Positions 37,640 through 49,400 of a stretch of 64,000 nucleotides of DNA are shown piece by piece. The stretch's first letter is position 1. Each line of letters opens with the position of its first letter. The stretch lies in contig CM028922.1 of assembly GCA_016801845.1 (NCBI GenBank), forward strand, positions 4,085,501 through 4,149,500, read 5' to 3'. A program made the translations under genes and the position numbers. This DNA comes from Polydactylus sextarius. Its lineage: Eukaryota > Chordata > Actinopteri > Polynemidae. The notes beneath the pieces were generated by a model. That model was not told the origin of the DNA and did no database searches. It saw only the letters and a program-made list of their open reading frames with translations.

Positions 37640-40475
37640 CACTTCATTTCTCACCAAGCTTTTTCTGTCTCTCCCACACCACCTCCTCCTCCTCCTCCTC
37701 GTCTCTCACACTGTCACACTGAGAGTTCAGTTGTGGGTTAGCTGGCACAGTCGCTATATATTGGATTTCATGTCGACTACCTGTCCGATTTCTACGTTTG
37801 CATATTTCATTATAGTTTAACATGACGTAAGAAGCTAACACCAGAGGATTTGTCAGACCTCATCAGACAGCGATGCAACTCTCTCTTTCTTAAACACATC
37901 GAGTCTAAAGGCGAAGAGGTAATAATTCCCTCATCTGCACTTTTTTCTGGTAATTTCATGGTTCCTCTTGACATCTCCAGTGTCAAAATGAGCAGTGAAG
38001 ACACTAGAGATGCATGGAGGTACCAATCAGCTTCATTTGGGCATAAACACAGCTTTTTGCTCCACCAACTCTTCAACCTGAATCTTAGTGCAGACCATAA
38101 GACATGCTAACCAAAGCTGTGAAAACAATTTTACTTAGCAAAGACACTCCCACGTAACGCTCTCCAAACTCACACCGGTGCTTCCCTTTGTCAGTTCGAT
38201 ATAAATTCTTCAAGTGCTAGACGTGACGACATGGCACATTGGCGTGTGATAAAGGCCGTGGTGGTAGTGAGGATGAGTCTGTTGAGTGTTAGAGAAGGAT
38301 ATCTGCCATCCACAGATGTTTGTGTGCTGTTTGAGGACCATCACTTTTCAGTTGATTAAATCCCCACGGTCATCTTATCTGGAGGCAGCAGGACAGGTGA
38401 GTGCGCTCTACTGGCAACCGTTAATTTGAGGGATGTGCTGCACATTTTCAAAGCGCTCATCCAATTACATACAACCACTTCCCTTGGTGGTGTTGTGGTT
38501 GGATCTTGCTCAATCAGTGCCAGGTTTTAACTTCCCGGCTCCAGTCACTAAACTGGTTTCTTTGGTTCTTCAGAAATTAGAATTTGTAAAAATAATCAGT
38601 GGTATGCAATCAACCATTGGCCCTCATCGCATCTTTTAGAGAGATGCAACCGCCTACACAGCATGCCAACAGGTGAAAACAACCCTCAGGAATTTCCTCC
38701 ACCATAGGAAATATGTAACTTTTTAACTACAAAGACTTCTGACTGAAGCCCTGTTCACACGGGATTAGTTTTACCTGGTGACGTCTGGTAATTTGTAAAT
38801 TATCCGTCCACGTCTGTGTTTCTTGTGGTGCATTCGCAAACAATAAACCATGTCTGTATTTTACTGGAATTTACTGACATTACACCCAGACTTGATGTCA
38901 AAGCTGTGCTTGTCATAACGTGTGTGACACCTGCTCTGTCCAACATGCTGAACCGACAGTATCGCCAGGACAACACGCTTTCCAAAACCCTTATACATCA
39001 CTGTTTGGGTTATGTTGGGGTATCTCATATCTATTTCTATTCTACACTGTGAAGATACAGCTGTGTCTTTGATTTCTTGCCATCTCAGCCATTTTGTCAT
39101 TTCTGCAGTGACTCATTTGCAGCGACAGCTGAGGACAAACCCAATTAAAGTTTTTTTTCTGAACATTTTCTGCACCGTTTTATTTTCTGACATCTGATCA
39201 GAGACATTAAAACGTATCCTCCCATGTAAGATTTTCATTTCACTGAAGACCATTACTACTTTGTTCATCATCAGCATTTTTTTTTCTTTTTTTTTCTTTT
39301 TTTTTTTAAACCAAAAAAAATTGAATTAATGAAACACCTGATATGACAGACAACAACCATAAACCTGGATGACGTTTTTAAATGGAACAGTCTCACATAG
39401 CTTGTGTGAGTTTTTAACAACATATTATCGAACATTATCTCCTCAATCAGTAGCTCCTTTGTGCATCAAGGTGCTTTAAAGTTAGTTTTAGTTCATCGTG
39501 TCAATGTCTACAACTGTATTAATGTAAATATGTTATTAAAGAATTTACAGCTTGTTTCTATTGCTCCCTATAGGCCAAACATCACTTAGTACAGGTGTTA
39601 ATTCATATTATTTACAATTACAATTGAATTAATACCAGTGTTGTTTCTCAGAACAACACTGTTGTTGTTGATAAGATCTGCCAGAACCACAATTAATCAT
39701 CATTGGCAAATAAAGAAAACAAGTAAAGCTCAATACATATATATCATACAGCCTTAACTTAGCAATTACCATATTTAACCACTGTATAGACATTTAAATT
39801 AGCACATGGATGCTATATTATTTGTAAAGATCATATTATTATTACTATTATTTCACAACAACTTCACAACAACTCAGTTGTAAGTTGTGTTAAAACACAA
39901 CAACAAGAGCACAGTTCATGCGAGTTTTTCCATTTCTCGTAATCGTAGCTACACACGCCTAAATACATAACAGTTATTACATGCTTCATAATGCCACACC
40001 TTTAGTAACTCAGACCACAACATCACTCGCCAGAAAAGAGAAACAGAAACCTTTGAACTGCCGCACACTTGTCACCCCAGACTCAACCTCTGTGTGCCTC
40101 TCCCTACGGCACACAGCTTTGCTACTGTAATCTACTGTTCTCCCCAGCCAGATGAGGGTATTAACAGCAAGAATAATTAGGCCAGATGTCCTGTTCTGGG
40201 CCAGCAATACACAGCTTCTCCCCCTCCCCAGTGATCTGCTGAGTGCAGACACACAGAAGGAGTCCACACGACAGGCAAAAAAAAAAAAAAAAAGCAACGA
40301 CAGGTGAAGATGTGATGTTGTCACGTCCACACAAACCACAAATGGTTAAATATCATCAAAACGAAGAGAAGAAGAGAGGAGAAGAAGAGAGAAGAGAAAA
40401 GAAAAGAAGAAGACCTAGATATCACTGCAAACCCCTGCAGTCATGTTTTTCAGTGTCTGAACCACTTAGCGAATA

Positions 40476-40532
40476 AGAGAGAGAGGCAGAGAGAGAGAGA
40501 GAGACAGAGACAGAGAGAGAGAGAGAGAGAGA
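40476..40532. repeat. (GA)n simple repeat
   Basis: GA units with a few C interruptions (GGCAGAGAGAG, GAGACAGAGACAG). Confidence 0.95.
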
Positions 40533-40882
40533 AACCACATCGTTCCTACACTAATGCAGCAGGGACAGTGGCAGTTCTGCTGAAGCACGTGAAGCCCCAA
40601 GGCAGCTTTCTGGTTCTTGGTAATCTTCCTCAAAACTCATCTCTAATGCTCCCTCACACCCAAACACCCATCTGAAAAATTTCCCCAACCTAAAAAAAGA
40701 CAGCTCGGCTACCCTGGCTGGCTGGCTGGCCGGCTAATTGACTGCGTGAGTGAAATCAATGTTGTGAACTGGATGTGCTTTTCAGCTCCACTAGCAGTAC
40801 ACTGGTTCAGTAAGAGTTCAGCATGCCGCAGACAAATGGTCTGTGGGATTTGTGTGTGTGGCTCAGCTGGTAGGACACAGAA

Positions 40883-40920
40883 CTCTCTAGCGGATTCATT
40901 GCTGTGAATCCACTAGAGAG
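40883..40920. repeat. Hairpin inverted repeat, 16-base arms
   Basis: Arms 40883-40898 and 40905-40920 are complementary over 16 bases with one mismatch (a G-T wobble if folded as RNA on one strand), around the six-base loop TTGCTG. It sits just after a box A-like phrase (GTGGCTCAGCTGGTAGGAC near 40858), so it may be part of a decayed tRNA-derived repeat. Confidence 0.85.
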
Positions 40921-41205
40921 GTCGCCTTACTGACACCTATTACCAAAAGATGAAAGCCTGCATTACACTGAAGTGTGCACTGAAGAAAAAGGAAAAGTTA
41001 AGGTCAGAAATGATGTAGCAAATTTCACAAGCTTTCTGATTTTGTTCAGGCCTCAAAATTAACATCTTATGTCTCATCTATTGAATTCAGGGATTTTTTT
41101 TTGCTGTACTAATTCTTTCTAGGGTGCAAGATGCTAAGTTACACTAGCTGTCACTTTATATTTAATAGGTAGAAACAAGAGTGGCTCCTCATGGGCCAAA
41201 GAGAG

Positions 41206-41262
41206 TCAGAGAGTTAGAGAGTCTGACTCTCAGTTAGAGAGTCAGACTCTCTAACTCTCTGA
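41206..41262. repeat. Perfect 25-base-arm hairpin
   Basis: Arms 41206-41230 and 41238-41262 are perfectly complementary over 25 bases, around the seven-base loop CAGTTAG; after one mismatch, three further pairs extend the stem. The arms are built of GAGAGTC/GACTCTC-type units, so local duplication and inversion is a likely origin. It could extrude as a cruciform or fold as RNA. Confidence 0.92.
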
Positions 41263-42375
41263 GTCTATGTATAACAGTATTCCAGTTAATTGACACTACT
41301 GATTTGATTCACTCAGTTTCACCTCTGAGATTCAGCAGTGAGAAGGTGTTAATTCAGGTCTATAAACACCTCTGAGGAGGAAACACCAGCCTCGTTTCCA
41401 ACCCTATTTGTTCTTTACTAATCAGATCCACATACGAGTTAAACCAGGTAGACAGTCAGCTGAACACAATTATTATACGCCTATAAATGTGAGAAGTTTT
41501 TTTTTTTTTTTTTTTTGCTTTAATGAAGATGTTACAATGACAAGTCCTCTGTTCTTTGTTCATCTCTATGCCAACTTGCCCTACAGTCTTTGTCTTTGGA
41601 AGTGAGTACACACACACACACAATTATAAACAGGCTCCAACAGATGACCTCGACACGTTTGGCCTGCTCTCCCTACACTTTACAAGTCTACAGTGAGATT
41701 TTCTTTCCCCATTACATACAACATACATGTGCACATAAAACACACACGCACACGAACACACAGACACACACACAGTTCAGACAGGCTCCTGCTCTTACGT
41801 CCAGGGCACCTCTAAGGTAGGCGTGACGTTGAAATCAGTCCCCAGGAAAATTGGATCCAGTCCACTGTTTAAATTCCATGGACTCTGAGGCATGCAGTTG
41901 CTTAGCAACAGCTGAGCTGTATCCCCCTCTGTGATATCCATTTTGGTTTAGTTTCTGCATATTCCAGCTTTGACTCAGACCTAAATTAATCTGAAATAAT
42001 TCTGGTCTATGTAAATACACTTCAGAAGCATTTCAGAGGATTTAGCAAACAACTTTAAATTAAACAATTTCTAGATATTTATCATATTTTTATTTAGAAC
42101 ACAATTGGAGAGCATGGATATTAAATGGATTCAATTGTGGATTGAAGAGAGGTTGTAAACAACCCCCAACTCAGAATACCAGGATATCAAAATATACTAA
42201 AAACACTGGATTTTTCAATATGTCAAGCATAAACTAATTGCAGCATTTCAATAATGGGAGCAGAGAGAAATATTTAGACTCAGAACCATGTCTCCAACAT
42301 CTGTTTTATTCATTACTACAGATGTCTCATCAAGTTTTTTTTATTAACCTGATCCAAATCCAAGTCTTTTAAAGA

Positions 42376-42860
42376 ACTACCAAGTAAGATTCAGTGACAT
42401 CTAGCAGTGAGGTTGCAGATTGCAGTCAACTGAAGACTTCTTTGAGTTGGAAAAATACAAGTTCATGTCCCTGTTTTGACCTGATGTCGTCACAAGTCGC
42501 AGCTTGCCTTAGTTCACCCTCTAGTCTCATACCTTTAAGTAGTAAACTGCAACCAGGGCAAGACTGCTGTGACTTTTTCTTGAGAAGTCAAACACCATGA
42601 AAAGAGTTGTCACCATAAAACAAAAAAAGACTACAATAAACATACAGAGAAAAACAACATTTCTAAGCATGTTGGAGAACTTACATCGGCCTTTAAAGGT
42701 TTTGGTTTGTCCATTCTGGGCTTCTATAGATACCTGATCACCATAAATACCTCATTCTAAGCTAAATTAAATTATAATATAATACAATTGGAGTAACATA
42801 ATATAATATTATAATATATAACAACATATCCCTTTACATTCTACAAAATGCTCCTGTAAC
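42376..42860 (+). repeat. Full-length-looking copy of a common fish dispersed repeat
   Basis: The left part has GTAAGATTCAGTGACATCTAGC, then GAGGTTGCAGATTGCA; the right part has GGTTTGTCCATTCTGGGCTTC, followed by an AT-rich stretch and CATTCTACAAAATGCTCCTG. I recognise these as ordered landmarks of a very common teleost repeat of unknown coding capacity. The copy is moderately diverged. Confidence 0.5.
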
Positions 42861-43040
42861 AATGATTATCTACCCATGCCATAATGTTGAATGTTAATAT
42901 CCCTCAAGTCTGATAGAACTACAAAGCTTGAAGAAACTGTGCATGTGTCTGCTTGTGTGTACTTTTTGCATCTACCACTCTAATCACTACCATAACTTCT
43001 GTTGAACATCACAGTCCCCGAGGGACTGGTGTATGTAGGT

Positions 43041-43069
43041 GGGGTTCCAGGGGGAGGAGGGGGCGGGGG
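43041..43069 (+). other. G-quadruplex-prone G-rich patch
   Basis: Runs of GGGG, GGGGG, GGGGG and GGGGG are separated by short loops, enough for a quadruplex. Confidence 0.6.
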
Positions 43070-44024
43070 ATTGAGTGTGCGTCACCTGTTTTTTTGTGTT
43101 TTTTATTTTTTTTTCTCCTGTTTGAAGCTCTCTGCACGTCCCTCGATCTACTCAACTGTTCCTCCTGCCTTTCCAGCTCTCCATCATGGCCACAGGAATC
43201 AAAGAAGCTCTGTCTGGTTTGTTGCCAAATATTTGATAAGGCTTCACATTTCCCAGATAGACCCTGGACCTGTGGACAAATTCCTTAGCTAACAAAGAGG
43301 ATTTCATTACATGAACAGCATTTGTAGTGTGTGTATGCGTGTGGATGTGAGTGTGTGTGTAGGCTACTACTTAGAATGAGAGACTGACTCATACCAACAA
43401 TGGTCCAGTAAATTCAGTGTATTCTCATCAGCGCTGCTCACTAATCTCACCACGTCTGCCTCTGCTGTTTAAGGTTTAATGCTCTGTGTTTAAGACGTCA
43501 TCGGCTTCAAACAGTTGTTTACAACCAACAGCACACTACACACTGTGCTGTTTTCACCTACATGAGCCTTTCTGGACAAGGCTGCCTACAAGTTCTCCTT
43601 CTCCTTTTATTCTCTTCATTGCCCACAGGTGACTGAGAACATGTTTCTACATGATTATAGATTGTTTTAATTATGAAGGTGGTAGCAAGACGATTCGGAT
43701 TATGTGTTTATGAGAGGAATAAATCCCATAACCTGTCTGTTTCAATGGCCGCAGCCCGACTACAAACATCTGCCGTAGATGTTGGACCACTAACCCCCTC
43801 AAGCAAAACACATATGAACTGAAATACTGGAGATTTTCATGACTGAATCTCTGAAACATGGTGTTAAATACTCAAAAACAGTCTAGCAGCACAAAATAAG
43901 CTGGTCACTAGTCAAAATTGAAATACTGATCCTCAAAGTCAACAACTCAATTTTTTGTGATACATGTGAATAAATAGCTAAAAATAAATTTTAAAAAGCT
44001 ACTAAACTACATGTTTAATGCTAC

Positions 44025-44057
44025 CACACACACACACACACACACGCACACACACAC
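44025..44057. repeat. (CA)n microsatellite
   Basis: CA units with one CG interruption. Confidence 0.95.
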
Positions 44058-44684
44058 AAACCCATGCTTCAGGCAACAGTGAGTCTGCTGTGTGAGGCTG
44101 CACCAGAGCTTCATCTGACAATTAATTTCATGATCAATTAATCTGTTATAGTGAATTTCCCCTCAGGGCTCAATAAAGTCTTATTTTAATCCTTTCTTCT
44201 CTATTACTTGATCAATCGTGTGATCTATAAAATAGCTGAAAACAGTGACAATGTCAGGGTAATTGCTAATTAATTTTCTTTGAGATCAGTTAATTGTTGC
44301 AAGCCCATTGTCTGTGTGAGGAGAAAAAACTGAATTAAAACAAACTGACCATCCAGAGTTTTCCTTCCCTGAAGTAGAAGCAAAGAACACCAAGGACGTT
44401 TCTTATATCTACTACTACTACTGTCTACCATCCATCGTCTCCTCTCAGCACAACGTGCACTGCTGTCACATATTACCTGCAACAACGTTGCATTCTTCCA
44501 TCACAACTTGCATTGTCTGACTGACCCCATCAATAGGATTCATCTCTTTGTTGAATGAGAAATAAAATCATTGATTTGCGTCAATGAAAACAACTTTATC
44601 TTGGAGGAATACTCGAGCATCGCTCTGTTTGTCTGTCATCCTACAAGGAGTCAGGAGAGAGGATCAGTATCAATTTCATCTGTA

Positions 44685-44709
44685 TGTGTGTGTGTGTGTG
44701 TGTGTGTGT
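44685..44709. repeat. (TG)n microsatellite
   Basis: About 12 TG units. Confidence 0.95.
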
Positions 44710-45100
44710 TTGGTTCAGTAATAGGCCTGAGACATGTTTAGCCTGACTTAGCTCAAAGACTAGAAACAGCCAATGGTGCTTTATAACAACTCCAATGCTC
44801 AGTTTTCATGTCTGTGGCTTTTCTACTCAACACAAGGGATTTCAAATATTTCTAAATGGAACTTTATAATAGAAGGTTTCTAAAAAAGAAAAAAAAATCC
44901 AACTTTGGTTCTTTTCTGTCCTTTTTTTTTTCTACGTTGGAGATATTTCAGTATTTCATTTGTCGTAAAACACTGATCATGTTAAGGTTTTGCTTTTTAC
45001 AGTCGACTTATGTATTTATCTTATTTGGCTTCCCCATAAAAATGTCTACTTTTCTGTAATGTGAGAGGTTGTAGTAAGTAACAGTGGCAGAAAGCTGGAA

Positions 45101-47726
45101 TGAAAAACATTTTCTCAGGCTCTTTTGCAGACGGAGACCTACACATCATCGCGAGTATAAAGCTTGTCAGCACACCTCTCTCTCCGTCTCTGATTGTTCT
45201 CAATAACCCTTGTTGCCCAGATGAATGATGGCAGGTACTGGATGAAAGCCAGCATCTGCTTCAATTCTGCTAGAAGTCTCTCTTTCCACTGTTTCATTCA
45301 GTACCATTCAATATCAGGCATCGCTGCACAAACCAAGGAGTGATGAGTAATAGAGAGCGAGAGAAAGTGGTTTAAGATGAAAGAACGCCAGGTTGCTCTC
45401 GTATGATTAGCTCCATCAAGTGTGACTGAGGCAATCTAGAGTGAGGTGTTTGTCAATGCGCCATTTAAAACAGGAACGACAAAAAAAAAAAAAAAAAACT
45501 TCAACAGCACGTGGCAACTTTTGAAAGCAGCAGCTTAATGTTGATTAATTGCTATAAATGTTAAATCTGTCCACAGAAGATTTGCTGCGCCCTTAATATT
45601 AACAAAGATGCAACTTAAAGCTGTGGAACAGTTAAAAAGAATCAAGTCTCCTATGACTTCAGAGAGTTTTTTTTCTTTTTATTCTGTTAGCACAACTTAA
45701 TATCTACCACAATATCTCAGTCTACAATAATCTACACTCTGTGTGGTACAAAACAAATCAGACATCATCTCATGACTTTTTCGTTTCTCTGATATCTCAT
45801 TTTAACAAACAGTCTGTTTCTGATGGCGATTTTTTTTTTTTTACTTCGTTATCTTGATCTTGTTGCTGTCAGCATGTCCCTATCAGCCTCAGTTATGTTT
45901 ATTTGGAGAGTACAGTTCGCCCAGTACGACATGGAAGTACGTCAGCATTGTTGGCTCGTGCATAGAAAAAGGGCAACAGGAAGAGACCACTCAGAGCGAG
46001 AGGAGACAGGAGGGGAGGTGAAGGAGAGAAGGGTGAAGAAAAATATAAGGAGGGTGGGGAGGGGTGATGTACAGTGAAGGACGTTGATGATTTTTGTTTT
46101 GTGCCCGACGAGTCCTCCTTCATAGCGCTCTTCATCAAACAACACAAACAGTGGACGTGGGTGATAAAATGTCTTTAAACTGCAACACGACATTAACCTG
46201 AATATAAGATGGCCTTCCCTTTCCTAATGCCTTACAACTTTATGTAGATATGAAACACATCAGAGTGGCCCTGCTGGGAAAGTTTAAATGAGATACCATT
46301 AGTCCAAGGAGAGAAAAAAATATTCATCACCAAAGCCTTTTCTCTATTAAGAGTGAAACATGAAGAAGGCATATTTCCATTTCAGCATTACATGAGAGTA
46401 GTTGGCCTCTCAGTCATTTACTCACTCCACTCTGTCAGACTCTCATAAGCAGGCAGAATAATTTCCTCTGGCTCTTTAAGCATTTTTCTTCATTTTTCAG
46501 GCTTTTTGTTCTTTAGAGCACCTCATCGTGACATTCAGTGACGCCAGTAATTCTTGGCTGCGTTGACACATAATTTGGATCCGTGGTCCATTTCTGCAGT
46601 GAAGAGATGTTTTTTGCTCGTCAGGAATTTTATTTCCTCTGTGGATGCAAACTACGTCTAACTAAAGCAGAGCTTCATAAACACACTTTAGCGCTGACTA
46701 ACTCAAAAATAAACCTCATGAAAAACAGACTTGGAGATGACTCTCTTAGCCTGGAAACTTGAAGACAACAAACAACCCATAATGCATCTTGCTCCATTTA
46801 AAAAAGACTATCCGATGTCATGAATTTGTTAATGTCTAGTCACATATTATAATACAACCTCTACTTTATCATCTATTCACACCAATACAGCACCATATCA
46901 GCAGCGTGCAGAATCAGAACAGGTGCAGCAGATTTTGGTCTTTCTTCCTCCAGGTTTTGTGAAAAAATCTCTATATGAACTTTATGCCTCTCGTGCAATA
47001 GAGCCAAATTGAATATTGAAAACTTTGAATGTCGAACTGTTTAAAAATTCAACAGCAACCTCTTTTTCTGTGGCTATGTTCTCATTACGCTGGATAATGT
47101 TCAGAAATTGCTTGCATTTTTTTCTAAGGAACTCATTTTTCTTACTTTTCTTTTCTTTTCTTTTTTTTTTAAGTCATTTCAGTGAAAGCTGTTCATATCA
47201 AAAGGATGTGGATTGTCTAGAGTATCAAGGACAGTTTCTGGAAAGACTGCTTTTGATTTTTTTTTTTTAATATTAACTGACAACGCTGTGAGCAGCACAA
47301 AAGAAAATTTAACTTAGCTGCATCAGGGTGGAGGCAGAAAGGTAGTATCGAGAAGGAAGCAAGTCTGTATTGTCAGCGTTGTTTCTCTGAGGCTGATGTC
47401 GAGTACTGTAGATGACAACTCTGTCAGGAGCACGAGAGAAACTGGATCTTTACCAGACTCTCAGTCGAGTGCGTTAAGAATGAATAGACAGCAGACTCTC
47501 TGCTACTTGTGTTCTTCTGGCATTGAGCGAGGAGATAATTAGAGTAAAAGCAGAAGTTATAGTCGCGTCTGCATTCATTCCAGGATGTTCTTTTTTTCTC
47601 TCTTTACATCTCCTTCTCTTCATCTCTTTCTCCTGCCTGGATCAGCACTATTGCTTTGATCTGGCTCTTCATATAACAAGGCCCCAGGGTCTGTACTGTA
47701 CAAGAGAGCAGAGAGACCAAACTACA

Positions 47727-47761
<35 letters not shown>

Positions 47762-49400
47762 CCTGCTCCCATGCACATGTGTGTATACATATTTTAAGTA
47801 TGTGTTGGGTATCTTCTTGCTTGTGTTAGACACTTAGCAAATTTTCCCTCAGGGATTAATTTTCAACAAGTTTTTTTTTCCTGAAATGCGCACTCTACTT
47901 TATTACAAGATAGTCTATTAGTGATGCTGCTTGGTTGAATTTTTCTCCCTCACTTCAGTCCTGTGGATGCTTAATTGGCATGAAAGTGCATTGCTCTAAA
48001 TTGCTACTGAAGGAGGTGACAAATTGAATATCATTACATTTCCTTATATTAGCTATAGAAAAGTAGCCATGAAATCAAAGCTAAATTGATTGGAAAAAAA
48101 AAATAGTCATTCAGCACTGTGGGTAATTCTTATTTATTTGTTGCCATAATCAACCTATTTCTGCAAAAATAAGGAGCACGGTTGTATGTTGTTTATGTCT
48201 AATCACGAGATGCACAGAAATGAGGAAGGACAGTATGTTCTCCTGCAATTAAACTAGACTATTTCTAGTATTTTGTCTGATTTTTTTTGTGTTTTTCTCT
48301 GCTATTAAATAACACAATCTAACCCATCTTGTCTGTACCCCCCCGGCCCCCACTTCTCTCTGTGTCTCCGGTCAGACAGGATGTTTTGAGGAGGAAGACA
48401 GCAGGGTCATGGTCTGATCCAGAAAGGATGATAAAGATCAACCATTTCCTTTGCATCATATGTGTGTGTTTCTGTGTTTTTTTGTGAGCGTGTGTGTATG
48501 TGCGTTCATAATCGTGCCCACCTTCAAAAACTTTCAAAAATATGCATTATTTACTTGTGGTGTTTATTGGAAGGAAAAGAAGGAGGGTTGTTTGTAAGTA
48601 ATTGGAAGTTTGATGCTGAAATACATCATTTCTGAAGCCACGATGGTGGATATGTGAGTGTGTCCATATGTAAATTGTTAATAATTTAATAAGAACAACG
48701 TTTGGGAAAAGCCAATCAACGCGCTTGACTGTGCTTTACTTCAACAAACAGATAAGATGAGATGATAGACGCGAGATGATTAATACCGCTCCTATTACTC
48801 ACTGTTACACATGAAATCAACAACTTGTGGTTGTTAGGTCCATTTAGTGTGAAGACTGGAAACAAGGCAATGAAAAAAATCTATCAGCACCTTGACAGTC
48901 ATTAGAAAACATGGTATATCATATTAGTTCAATAAAAAAACAGCTATAAAAACCACAGCTCTGTGATTATCAATGGCTACATGACACTTTAAGAAATAGA
49001 AATAGAAAAGATGGAATTATAAAATAAAAAAAAGTTGACTGATCAATAAAGAATTAATTACTGGTATATTAACTGTTAATAACACAGTTAGAGTTTATTA
49101 ATACTTCATAATAAATGCTCTAATAACTAATAAGTGGTCTAAATATGACCAGTATGTATCATGTAATCTGTGAAGCAGAAAAGCCATGAAATATATGTAA
49201 TATATTTTCTTTCTGCCCTAGACTACAGATAACACAATTTGTATTTAGTCATATTAGGTAAATATCCATCGTGATTTTTATAACATGAAGCGAGAAATGT
49301 GGCAATTGTGGCATATTGTTTGTAAAAATGATTGAACTGAGTAATTGCTTTAAAAAAAAAACAAAAAAAAAAAACTGCTGATTGATTTTCTTTTAATCAA
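45101..49400. other. Intergenic, AT-rich, no gene
   Basis: A runs lie at 45480-45498 and 49350-49374, T runs at 45831-45841, a (TG)n at 47730-47758. The block 47940-48095 is unique and TAAT-rich (GCTTAATTGGCATGAAAGTG, AAATTGATTGG) and may be a regulatory element. No exon recognised. Confidence 0.65.
47730..47758. repeat. (TG)n microsatellite
   Basis: About 14 TG units. Confidence 0.95.

Larger units (their letters stand above)
37301..40850. other. Intergenic: long AC repeat, MITE-like end, no gene
   Basis: Holds a broken CA region (37389-37445) and the longest microsatellite of the window (37546-37637). Bases 38752-38800 (CCCTGTTCACACGGGATTAG) look like the end of a fish hAT-type miniature element without a visible partner end. 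T and A runs lie at 39279-39308 and 40268-40283, and a (GA)n region spans 40476-40532. Confidence 0.65.
41263..45100. other. Intergenic: fish repeat, CA tracts, no gene
   Basis: A poly(T) run lies at 41499-41516, CA tracts at 41609-41622 and 44025-44057, a fish dispersed repeat at 42376-42860, a G-rich quadruplex-forming patch at 43041-43069 and a (TG)n at 44685-44709. The stretch 43710-43800 has a SINE- or gene-fragment-like look on the - strand that I could not assign. Confidence 0.65.

Noticed and set aside
37387..37820. Overlapping frames of VCVCVC and THTHTH
   Set aside because: Translations of the AC microsatellite in several frames.
43176..43225. Possible exon beginning ATGGCCACAGGAATCAAAG after an AG
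   Set aside because: Frame stops after 16 codons without a credible donor; no homologue recognised.
43671..43859. - strand frame with LRGLVVQHLRQMFVVGLRPLK
   Set aside because: Looks like a decayed repeat or gene fragment; short, no start context and no family that I could name.
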